A stretch of 6,793 nt of DNA from NCBI GenBank assembly GCA_019348435.1, contig JAHWJM010000141.1, positions 1-6,793 of the forward strand, given 5' to 3'. Both the position numbers and the translations under genes were made by a program. The notes beneath the pieces were generated by a model. It saw only the letters and a program-made list of their open reading frames with translations. It did no database searches and was not told the origin of the DNA. The stretch's first letter is position 1. Each line of letters begins with the position of its first letter. Below are positions 1 to 4,975 of the stretch, in pieces. Source of the stretch: Actinomycetota bacterium. Its GTDB lineage: Bacteria; Actinomycetota; Thermoleophilia; Solirubrobacterales; Solirubrobacteraceae.

Positions 1-35
1 CCGCCGGCAGCGAGTTGGCCGGGGTGGGTCGACAT
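1..35 (-). CDS. Start of an unidentified gene downstream of panD (partial)
   Basis: An ATG on the minus strand begins MSTHPGQLAAG and runs off the window edge after 11 codons. The start shares one base with the panD stop (TGATG), an arrangement typical of translational coupling, so I take it as the next gene of the pan operon. Eleven residues cannot identify a product. From general knowledge of actinobacterial gene order, nadB (L-aspartate oxidase), nadC or coaX often lie next to panC/panD. That is context only. Confidence 0.5.
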   Translation of the reverse strand, partial: MSTHPGQLAAG

Positions 36-436
36 CAGCGGCGTTCCTCTCCGGACGTCAGCAGGGTCGCGGCCTCGTGGTCGACGTCGAGGATGCGGTT
101 CGTCCCGGCTTCGACGTGCACGACGCGCGGCTCGTACTCGCGCAGCTCGGCGCGGTCGTACTGGGCGTAGGAGATGACGATGACCGTGTCGCCGTCGTGC
201 ACGAGGCGGGCTGCGGCGCCGTTGATCTGCACCGTGCCCGAGCCGCGCTCGCGGGCGATCGTGTAGGTATCGAAGCGGGCGCCGTTGTCGACGTCGACGA
301 CGTGGACCTGCTCGTGCTCGAGGATGTCGGCGGCATCGAGCAGGTCGCCGTCGATCGTGATCGAGCCGACGTAGTGCAGGTCGCAGTCGGTCACCGTCGC
401 CCGGTGGATCTTGGACTTCAGCATCGTTCGCTGCAT
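35..436 (-). CDS. panD: Aspartate 1-decarboxylase precursor
   Basis: PanD removes the alpha-carboxyl of L-aspartate to give beta-alanine, one of the two substrates of pantothenate synthetase, in the cytoplasm. The 133-residue protein matches the usual length of about 120-140. The self-cleavage site is visible as HYVGS with Gly24-Ser25; Ser25 becomes the pyruvoyl cofactor after processing. Family active-site residues Lys9, Arg54, Thr57 and Tyr58 are all present (RFDTY at 54-58), followed by the conserved NGAAA segment at about 72-76. The ATG has a TAGGAG ribosome site 4 nt upstream. It follows panC by 18 bp on the same strand and overlaps the next gene by one base, so it is surely co-transcribed. 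Nothing is missing or broken; the enzyme should self-process normally. Confidence 0.96.
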   Translation of the reverse strand: MQRTMLKSKIHRATVTDCDLHYVGSITIDGDLLDAADILEHEQVHVVDVDNGARFDTYTIARERGSGTVQINGAAARLVHDGDTVIVISYAQYDRAELREYEPRVVHVEAGTNRILDVDHEAATLLTSGEERR

Positions 437-440
437 GGGT

Positions 441-446
441 CTCCTA
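441..446 (-). promoter_or_regulatory. Ribosome binding site of panD
   Basis: On the minus strand TAGGAG lies 4 nt before the panD ATG, inside the 18-bp gap after panC. It supports the chosen panD start and independent initiation within the operon mRNA. Confidence 0.7.
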
Positions 447-454
447 ACCGGGCT

Positions 455-1300
455 TCAATCGAGGATGTCGTTGTCGATGAGGCGCACGTCGCCGACGCGG
501 GCGGCGACCGCGACGAGCACCGGCTCGTCGCGGACGCTGTTGACGGGCGCAAAGCTTTCCGGCGCGACGAGCTCGAGGTACTCCGGTTCGACGCCGAGCT
601 CGGCCATCGCGGCGCGCCCGATCGCGGCGAGGATGGTCGGATCGCGCTCGCCCGCCGCGTGGCAGGCACGGACCGCGTCGAGGCCGCGGCGCAGCGCGAC
701 GGCGCGCCGGCGGTCGGCGGCGCGCAGGCGCACGTTGCGGCTCGACAGCGCCACGCCGTCGCTGTCGCGGATCGTCTCGCCGACCTCGATGCGCACGGGG
801 ATGTCGAGATCGCGCACGACACGGCGGATCACGGCCACCTGCTGGGCGTCCTTCTGGCCGAAGAACGCGACGTCGGGCTGGGCCATGTTGAGCAGCTTCG
901 TGACGACGGTCGCGACGCCGGCGAAGTGCGCCGGCCCGCGCTGCGCGCCCTCCAGCGGCGCGCTGATCTCGTCGACGGTGACCGTCGTGGCGAAGCCGAG
1001 CGGGTAGACCTCGCCCGCCGAGGGCGTGAACAGGATGTCCGCTCCCGCCGCGTCGGCGAGGACCCCATCCTGCGCCTCGTCGCGCGGATAGGCGGCCAGG
1101 TCGTCGGGGTCGCCGAACTGCGCCGGGTTGACGAACAGCGTCACGACGACCTGATCGCAGGAGGCGCGTGCGCGTCGGATCAGCGACAGGTGGCCCTCGT
1201 GCAGCGCGCCCATCGTCGGGACGAGGCCGATGCTGTGCCCGGCGCGGCGCGGCCCGTTGAGCGCCGCGCGCAACTCGTCGACGGTGCGCAGCGTCTTCAT
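455..1300 (-). CDS. panC: Pantothenate synthetase (pantoate--beta-alanine ligase)
   Basis: PanC condenses pantoate with beta-alanine in an ATP-dependent reaction through a pantoyl-adenylate intermediate, giving pantothenate (vitamin B5), the precursor of coenzyme A. The 281-residue length is normal for the family. Its signatures are all visible: PTMGALHEGH at 28-37 (adenylate-forming nucleotidyl-transferase motif, with His34 and His37), FVNPAQF at 56-62 (pantoate site), FFGQKDAQQ in the middle, and the SSRN motif followed by VRL in the second half. The start at 1300 is chosen because GAGGGG lies 10 nt upstream; another ATG at 1310 is in a different frame. panD follows after 18 bp and supplies its beta-alanine; the DUF2520 gene precedes it by 55 bp. 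No panB is present in this window. Confidence 0.97.
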   Translation of the reverse strand: MKTLRTVDELRAALNGPRRAGHSIGLVPTMGALHEGHLSLIRRARASCDQVVVTLFVNPAQFGDPDDLAAYPRDEAQDGVLADAAGADILFTPSAGEVYPLGFATTVTVDEISAPLEGAQRGPAHFAGVATVVTKLLNMAQPDVAFFGQKDAQQVAVIRRVVRDLDIPVRIEVGETIRDSDGVALSSRNVRLRAADRRRAVALRRGLDAVRACHAAGERDPTILAAIGRAAMAELGVEPEYLELVAPESFAPVNSVRDEPVLVAVAARVGDVRLIDNDILD

Positions 1301-1310
1301 CGGCAGTCAT

Positions 1311-1316
1311 CCCCTC
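1311..1316 (-). promoter_or_regulatory. Ribosome binding site of panC
   Basis: Minus-strand GAGGGG lies 10 nt before the panC ATG at 1300 and directly abuts an out-of-frame ATG at 1310. Its spacing favours the panC start, and it is the only recognisable signal in the 55-bp gap 1301-1355. Confidence 0.55.
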
Positions 1317-1355
1317 GCGGATCCTCGAACGGGAGCGTCGAGCGGCGCCGCGCGG

Positions 1356-2213
1356 TCATGCCGTCACCGCGATCGGCGGGCGGTCGGCGGCGCCGGCCGC
1401 GAGGCGGCGCGTGGCGTTCGTGAGCGCGTCGAAGAGCTCGAGGTCGTCGGGGAGGCGCTCGGCGACGATGCCACGCTGGCGCGCGAGGGTTGTCTCGTCG
1501 CCGCGGACGATGGGTCCGGTCAGCGCCCGTCCGCCGCCGAGGGCGGCCCAGTTGGCGATGCTCGCCTGCACGAGCGCGACGAGCGGCTCGCGCTCGAGCC
1601 CCGCCGTGCGCGCGACGCGCTCGGCGAGGTCCTCGAGGGTGACGAGGAAGTTCGACGCGATCGAGGCAGCGGCGTGGTAGGCGGTGCGGTCCTCGTCGGC
1701 GACGTGCACGGGGCGCATGTCGAGGGTCGTCGCCAGCGCCTGCGCGATGCCGAGGGCGCGGGGCGTCGCGCCGGCGATTGCCGCGGTCGCGCCGGAGAAG
1801 TCCGCGCCCTGCGCGGTGACGGTCATCAGCGGGTGCAGCGAGAAGCCCTCGTGAGGGACGAGCGCGCCCAGGGTGGTGGCGGCGGAGGTGTGGCCGACGA
1901 GCCGCCCCGAGCGGGCGGAAACCGCGGCGGCGGCCGCTTCGATCTGGCCGTCGGGGACGCAGAGCAGGACGACCGTCGTGTCGTCCGACGGCGTCTCGCT
2001 ACGGCGCAGCGGGCCCTCGATGTCGATTGCGGCGACGCTCAGGGCGCGGGCCAGCGCCATGCCCATTCGGCCGGCGCCGACGATCGCGAGGCGATCCGGG
2101 ACGGCTGCCCGGGCAGGCAGCGGAAGCTGGGGCTGCATGGTCATCGTGTCGGTCCAGTCCTCCAGGAGGTACCGGTCGCGGTTGTGATCTGCGAGCGGTT
2201 GGCGCCGCCGCAT
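1356..2213 (-). CDS. Rossmann-like / DUF2520 protein in the pantothenate operon
   Basis: A 285-residue protein with an N-terminal dinucleotide-binding fold and a helical C-terminal domain, like 6-phosphogluconate/ketopantoate-type reductases. The glycine-rich loop is IVGAGRMG at 44-51. Midway comes HPLMTV; then an AYHAAASIASNF helix and LTGPIVRGD, both typical of the DUF2520 family. Genes of this family often sit just before panC in actinobacteria (Mycobacterium tuberculosis Rv3603c-panC-panD, from memory), matching this layout. The missing pathway reduction, ketopantoate to pantoate, makes a reductase role attractive, but this is inference. The start is uncertain: ATG 2213 lies 5 nt after a TACCCT box and would give a leaderless mRNA. 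Met24 (2144) is the alternative, with a GGAGG 14 nt upstream; residues 1-23 look unconserved. Confidence 0.88.
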   Translation of the reverse strand: MRRRQPLADHNRDRYLLEDWTDTMTMQPQLPLPARAAVPDRLAIVGAGRMGMALARALSVAAIDIEGPLRRSETPSDDTTVVLLCVPDGQIEAAAAAVSARSGRLVGHTSAATTLGALVPHEGFSLHPLMTVTAQGADFSGATAAIAGATPRALGIAQALATTLDMRPVHVADEDRTAYHAAASIASNFLVTLEDLAERVARTAGLEREPLVALVQASIANWAALGGGRALTGPIVRGDETTLARQRGIVAERLPDDLELFDALTNATRRLAAGAADRPPIAVTA

Positions 2214-2218
2214 CTCAC

Positions 2219-2224
2219 AGGGTA
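2219..2224 (-). promoter_or_regulatory. Candidate -10 box of the DUF2520-panC-panD operon
   Basis: Minus-strand TACCCT fits the TANNNT form of actinobacterial -10 elements and ends 5 nt before ATG 2213. Transcription would begin at or next to the start codon. No convincing -35 element is visible, which is common in these organisms. Confidence 0.45.
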
Positions 2225-2238
2225 GCCGACGCGGGATG

Positions 2239-2256
2239 CGCCCCGACCGTGGGGCG
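2239..2256. repeat. Inverted repeat between divergent promoters
   Basis: CGCCCC and GGGGCG form a perfect 6-bp stem around the 6-nt centre GACCGT. It sits between the two divergent -10-like boxes at 2219-2224 and 2291-2296. It could be an operator, but stems this short arise easily in such GC-rich DNA. Confidence 0.25.
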
Positions 2257-2290
2257 ATCGGGCTGCGGTGGATCGCTCGGCCCTGGCCTC

Positions 2291-2296
2291 TACCAT
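2291..2296 (+). promoter_or_regulatory. Candidate -10 box of the uracil-DNA glycosylase gene
   Basis: TACCAT ends 6 nt before GTG 2303, placing the expected transcription start on the first base of the start codon. No Shine-Dalgarno sequence lies in front of that GTG, which agrees with a leaderless mRNA. I see no clear -35 box. Confidence 0.5.
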
Positions 2297-2302
2297 CGCG
2301 TC

Positions 2303-3070
2303 GTGGCCACGAAGGACGAGCGACGCGCCCAGCTGACGGCCGTCTATCGCGAGGCGCGGGCCTGCACGCGCTGCCCCGAGCTTGCGAGCACTCGCACGCA
2401 GGTCGTCTTCGGGGCGGGCAACGCCGACGCCGACCTCATGTTCGTCGGCGAGGCGCCGGGCGCCCGGGAGGACGAGCAGGGGATCCCCTTCGTCGGCGCG
2501 GCCGGCAAGCTGCTGGGGCAGCTGCTGGCGGAGGTGGGGCTGTCGCGGGAGGACGTCTTCATCTGCAACACGCTCAAATGCAGACCTCCCGGCAACCGTG
2601 ACCCGCTGCCCGGCGAGATCGAGAACTGCGCGGGCTACCTCATGCGCCAGGTCGAGCTCATCCAGCCGCGCGTGATCTGCACGCTGGGCAACTTCTCGAC
2701 GAAGCTGCTGCGCGGGGACACGACGGGCATCTCGCGGCTGCACGGCCAGCCCGAGATCCTCGTGATCGGCGCGCGCGCGGTGCGCCTGTACCCGCTGTTT
2801 CATCCCGCCGCCGCGCTCTACACGCGCTCGCTGCTGGACACGCTGCGCGAGGACGTCGCGCGCCTGCCGGCGCTGCTGGCGCTCGACCCGCCCGACCAGC
2901 CTGAGCCCGCCGCCGCGCCCGAGCCGGTGCTGCCCGAACCGACGTTCGCGGCGCCCGCGCCCGAGCCCGCCCCCGTCGGGTCGTACCCGAGTGAGCCGGC
3001 CGAGCCCGCGGTGCCCGAGCCGCCGCCCGCGCGCGAAGCGCCCGACGACCGCCAGCTCGGGTTGTTCTGA
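2303..3070 (+). CDS. Family 4 (UDGa) [4Fe-4S] uracil-DNA glycosylase with clamp-motif tail
   Basis: This enzyme excises uracil from DNA after cytosine deamination or dUTP misincorporation, opening base excision repair. The protein is 255 residues from GTG 2303. Family 4 features are clear: GEAPGAREDEQ at 49-59 (uracil-activating loop), PFVGAAGKLL at 62-71, and HPAAALY at 167-173. The iron-sulfur ligands are Cys21, Cys24, Cys93 and Cys109, with the family spacing. The catalytic domain ends near residue 194, about the full length of the Thermus enzyme. Residues 195-248 are a Pro/Glu/Ala-rich disordered linker with repeated PEP units. The last five residues, QLGLF (251-255), resemble the bacterial sliding-clamp binding motif QL(S/D)LF. 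The start follows from the TACCAT box and the first conserved residues; the open frame upstream lacks conserved sequence. Confidence 0.93.
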   Translation: MATKDERRAQLTAVYREARACTRCPELASTRTQVVFGAGNADADLMFVGEAPGAREDEQGIPFVGAAGKLLGQLLAEVGLSREDVFICNTLKCRPPGNRDPLPGEIENCAGYLMRQVELIQPRVICTLGNFSTKLLRGDTTGISRLHGQPEILVIGARAVRLYPLFHPAAALYTRSLLDTLREDVARLPALLALDPPDQPEPAAAPEPVLPEPTFAAPAPEPAPVGSYPSEPAEPAVPEPPPAREAPDDRQLGLF

Positions 3071-3075
3071 AGCGC

Positions 3076-4068
3076 CTACGCGCCGACCGCGCTTGAGCGC
3101 AGCGCCGGCAGCACGCGCTCGCCGTAGGTCCGGATCGAGCCGAACGGGTCGGCGCGGCCGATGAGCTGCAGGCAGATCACGGTCGCCCCGGCACGCTCCA
3201 TCTCGCGGATGCGCTCGATGTGCTCGTCGGGGTCGGAGGAGATGAGAAAGCCTTCGCTGGCGAACTCCTCGTCGCTCATCTGCGCGTCGGCGCGACGCTG
3301 CATGTCGTGCTGGTCGGCGATGTCGTCGACGTAGAGCTCGGGCAGCTGGGTCGGCTTCCAGTGCCGAGCGCCCTCGATCGCCGCCCGGTCGTCGTCGGCC
3401 CAGGCGAAGCCGGCCTGGAAGATGATCTCGCCTGGCGGGCGGCGATGGTCGTCGCACGCGGCGCGGTAGGCCTCCACGATCGCGGGCGCCTTCTGCGGAT
3501 CGCCCAGCGTCCACAGACCGTCGCCGAACCGTGCCGCAACCGCCGCGGACTGCGGGCCGAACGCCGAGATGTAGAGCTTCGGGCGCGTCTGCGCGCGGGT
3601 CCACAGCCGGGCGTCCTTGAGCTTGAACCAGCCCGCGTCCATCGTCACCGTCTCGCCGTTCCACAGCCGCGTGATCGCCTCCAGGCCGGTCTCCAGGCGC
3701 CGGCGCTGCTCCTCGTAGGGCGGCCAGTCCATGCCCAGCGGCGTCTCGTTGACGGACTCGCCGGAGCCGACGCCGAGGAACACGCGCCCGGGATAGAGCT
3801 CCTCCAGCGACATGAAGGCCTGCGCGACGAGGCCGGGGTGGTAGTGGTGCACGATCGGCGTCACCGCAGTGCCGATCTGCTTCTGCGTCACCTGCCCGAG
3901 CGCCCCGAGGTAGACCCATGCCTGCGTGCCCTCGCCATCGGGAAACCACGGCGCGAAATGGTCGGACGTGCCGAGCCCGTCGAAGCCCGCGCGGTCGGCG
4001 GCCTTGGCCTGGTCGAGCATCTGCGACGGCGTGAACTCCTCCGTCGAGGTCGCAAACCAGTACTGCAT
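3076..4068 (-). CDS. FGD-like LLM-class F420-dependent oxidoreductase
   Basis: A 330-residue luciferase-like TIM-barrel protein resembling F420-dependent glucose-6-phosphate dehydrogenase (FGD) across its length. Shared marks are SDHFAPW at 35-41 (matching FGD SDHFQPW, with the cofactor/catalytic Asp-His and Trp), HPGLVAQAF at 77-85, YPGRVFLGVGSGESVNE at 92-108 with Glu104 at the FGD catalytic acid position, and SDPDEH near the C-terminus. It should transfer hydride to or from coenzyme F420 in the cytoplasm. The substrate is unknown: regions that hold the sugar-phosphate lysines in FGD do not align well, so I do not call it FGD. It has an AAAGGAG ribosome site 8 nt upstream. msrB lies 91 bp upstream on the same strand and may be co-transcribed. 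Its stop is 5 bp from the converging glycosylase stop. Confidence 0.88.
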   Translation of the reverse strand: MQYWFATSTEEFTPSQMLDQAKAADRAGFDGLGTSDHFAPWFPDGEGTQAWVYLGALGQVTQKQIGTAVTPIVHHYHPGLVAQAFMSLEELYPGRVFLGVGSGESVNETPLGMDWPPYEEQRRRLETGLEAITRLWNGETVTMDAGWFKLKDARLWTRAQTRPKLYISAFGPQSAAVAARFGDGLWTLGDPQKAPAIVEAYRAACDDHRRPPGEIIFQAGFAWADDDRAAIEGARHWKPTQLPELYVDDIADQHDMQRRADAQMSDEEFASEGFLISSDPDEHIERIREMERAGATVICLQLIGRADPFGSIRTYGERVLPALRSSAVGA

Positions 4069-4070
4069 CG

Positions 4071-4083
4071 GGAGCGCTCCTTT
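4071..4083 (-). promoter_or_regulatory. Ribosome binding site of the LLM oxidoreductase, within a palindrome
   Basis: Minus-strand AAAGGAG (4077-4083) lies 8 nt before ATG 4068 and fixes the start. The bases GGAGCGCTCC (4071-4080) are a perfect 10-bp palindrome that shares GGAG with the ribosome site. As a hairpin it would have no loop, so masking of the site is doubtful. The 91-bp gap 4069-4159 holds no other clear signal. Confidence 0.6.
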
Positions 4084-4159
4084 CAGGCGGGTCAGACCGA
4101 AGGGCTACCCGCAGGAGGGCCCGCGTGCGCGCAATCCGCGCCGCGGGGGCGGCCGGGGC

Positions 4160-4579
4160 CTATCCGCCCGTCGGCGGCTTGAGCTCCAGCGCACAGGAGT
4201 TGATGCAGTAGCGTTGCCCGCTCTCGCCCGGACCGTCGGGGAAGACGTGCCCGAGATGGCCGCCGCACTGGCTGCACAGGACCTCCGTTCGCCGCATGAA
4301 CAGGCTGTTGTCGTCGCGCAGCGTCACCGCCGCCGCGACCGCCGGATCGGTGAAGCTCGGCCAGCCGGTGCCGGAGTCGAACTTCGTATCGGAGGCGAAC
4401 AGCTCCGCGCCGCAGCCGGCGCAGACATACATGCCGTCGGCCTTCTCGTTGACGTACTTGCCGGTGAACGCGCGCTCGGTGCCGGCGCGCCGGAGGATGT
4501 CGTACTGCGCGGGCGTCAGCTCCGCGCGCCACTCCTCGTCGGACTTCTTGACGGGAGCGTCGATCGGGGTGTGCTTCAT
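4160..4579 (-). CDS. msrB: Peptide-methionine (R)-S-oxide reductase
   Basis: MsrB repairs the R-diastereomer of methionine sulfoxide in proteins, protecting against oxidative damage. The 139-residue length is typical of a single-domain MsrB. Structural zinc is held by CAGC (Cys53, Cys56) and CSQC (Cys102, Cys105). Other hallmarks are TGKY at 39-42, FDSGTGWPSF at 67-76, GGHLGHVFPDGP at 106-117, and RYCINS, whose Cys125 is the catalytic cysteine. In the classic enzyme the resolving cysteine is the one in SGCGWPSF; here it is Thr71. A nearby Cys129 (CINSC) might serve instead. The start is ATG 4579, right behind a TACATT box; the frame stays open far upstream but that part is spurious. It is divergent from the LPNTG-tsaE operon and may be transcribed with the downstream LLM oxidoreductase. 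Confidence 0.95.
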   Translation of the reverse strand: MKHTPIDAPVKKSDEEWRAELTPAQYDILRRAGTERAFTGKYVNEKADGMYVCAGCGAELFASDTKFDSGTGWPSFTDPAVAAAVTLRDDNSLFMRRTEVLCSQCGGHLGHVFPDGPGESGQRYCINSCALELKPPTGG

Positions 4580-4585
4580 GGTTTC

Positions 4586-4591
4586 AATGTA
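4586..4591 (-). promoter_or_regulatory. Candidate -10 box of msrB
   Basis: Minus-strand TACATT ends 6 nt before the msrB ATG, with GAAACC between and no Shine-Dalgarno sequence. The geometry predicts a leaderless transcript starting on the A of ATG. Confidence 0.55.
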
Positions 4592-4626
4592 GAGCCAGGG
4601 GCCGGTCGGTCGCACGGTCTTGGCGC

Positions 4627-4641
4627 CCAGCCGCCGGCTGG
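4627..4641. repeat. 15-bp near-perfect palindrome in a divergent promoter region
   Basis: CCAGCCG and CGGCTGG are exact inverted copies around a single central C. The site lies in the 96-bp space between msrB and the LPNTG gene. It reaches to about 21 bp upstream of the TAGAGT box, so it abuts or overlaps the -35 region of the plus-strand promoter, and it is about 50-60 bp upstream of the msrB start. It is a candidate operator for a dimeric regulator; chance in GC-rich DNA cannot be ruled out. Confidence 0.4.
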
Positions 4642-4662
4642 CGATCGCGCCGCGCGAGCCAT

Positions 4663-4668
4663 TAGAGT
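4663..4668 (+). promoter_or_regulatory. Candidate -10 box of the LPNTG-tsaE-tsaB-rimI-tsaD operon
   Basis: TAGAGT ends 7 nt before GTG 4676, which is in frame with the signal peptide of the first gene. No Shine-Dalgarno sequence precedes that GTG. This fits a leaderless or almost leaderless mRNA that could serve the whole downstream run of genes. Confidence 0.45.
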
Positions 4669-4675
4669 GCGCGGC

Positions 4676-4975
4676 GTGTCGTGCTCTCACCGCCGCGTCG
4701 TCGTCGTGCTGCTCGTGCTCGTGATGGTGGGCGTCCCCGCCTCCGCGGCAGCGCAGAATTCGACCATCCCCGAGGACGGAGCCGGGGTTTCGACGACCCC
4801 GCCCGTCCCGCTGCCAGGCGAGCGTGCGGCACCGGCACCGGCACCGGCACCGGGACCCGCCACCGGCCTGCCGAACACGGGCTCGGATCCGCGCATGCTG
4901 TTCCTCGCCGGCGCGGCGATGTCGCTCCTTGGTACCGGGCTGCGTCTGCGCACCGCCGATGCCGACGACTACTGA
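4676..4975 (+). CDS. Small secreted LPXTG-type (LPNTG) cell-wall-anchor peptide
   Basis: A predicted 99-residue protein with a complete export and sorting layout but almost no body. Residues 1-7 are polar and basic (MSCSHRR), 8-20 are a hydrophobic core, and ASAAA at 22-26 offers signal peptidase I sites. Residues 27-64 are low-complexity, rich in Pro, Ala, Thr and Gly, with an (Ala-Pro)4 run. LPNTG at 65-69 is followed by a hydrophobic stretch (about 74-89) and Arg90/Arg92, as in sortase substrates, though the final tail (TADADDY) is acidic rather than basic. Without cleavage it would simply be a small membrane protein. I know no specific family. The GTG start is chosen from the TAGAGT box and signal-peptide layout; upstream frame is unrelated to a protein. 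Its last 17 bp overlap tsaE, so translation is probably linked. Confidence 0.78.
   Translation: MSCSHRRVVVVLLVLVMVGVPASAAAQNSTIPEDGAGVSTTPPVPLPGERAAPAPAPAPGPATGLPNTGSDPRMLFLAGAAMSLLGTGLRLRTADADDY
4828..4851 (+). repeat. Tandem hexamer (GGCACC)x4
   Basis: Four exact copies of GGCACC lie inside the LPNTG peptide gene and encode the Ala-Pro run in its linker. Gain or loss of a 6-bp unit would keep the frame and change linker length by two residues. Confidence 0.85.

Noticed and set aside
1300..1310. ATG at 1310 as the panC start
   Set aside because: It is 10 nt from ATG 1300, hence in another frame, and its translation has none of the PanC motifs.
77..1423. 448-codon plus-strand open frame across panD and panC
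   Set aside because: It is antisense to two clearly recognised genes, its translation is an Arg/Asp/Val/Ala-rich low-information string without motifs, and such frames are expected in GC-rich DNA.
2158..2170. CCTCC-A-GGAGG inverted repeat near the alternative DUF2520 start as a regulatory hairpin
   Set aside because: The stem is 5 bp with a one-base loop, which cannot fold well, and it lies inside coding sequence if the upstream start is used.
1230..2225. 331-codon plus-strand open frame opposite the DUF2520 gene
   Set aside because: Antisense shadow; the minus-strand reading has a Rossmann loop and the LTGPI motif, whereas this one has no motif and no start signal.
2027..2302. Longer glycosylase starting near 2027
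   Set aside because: The added part overlaps the DUF2520 gene on the other strand, lacks conserved sequence, and the GTG at 2303 has the promoter-like box and the normal family N-terminus.
2141..3949. 602-codon minus-strand open frame across the glycosylase and LLM genes
   Set aside because: It is antisense to the glycosylase with its Fe-S and catalytic motifs and out of frame with the LLM oxidoreductase; its translation is Arg-rich and shows no family features.
4084..4159. Rho-independent terminator between msrB and the LLM gene
   Set aside because: GC-rich short stems can be drawn (for example CGGGT/ACCCG on the minus strand) but there is no T-run, and the downstream gene has its own ribosome site, so read-through is as likely.
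3926..4675. Upstream part of the frame leading into the LPNTG peptide
   Set aside because: It is antisense to msrB and the LLM gene start; the signal peptide begins only at GTG 4676.
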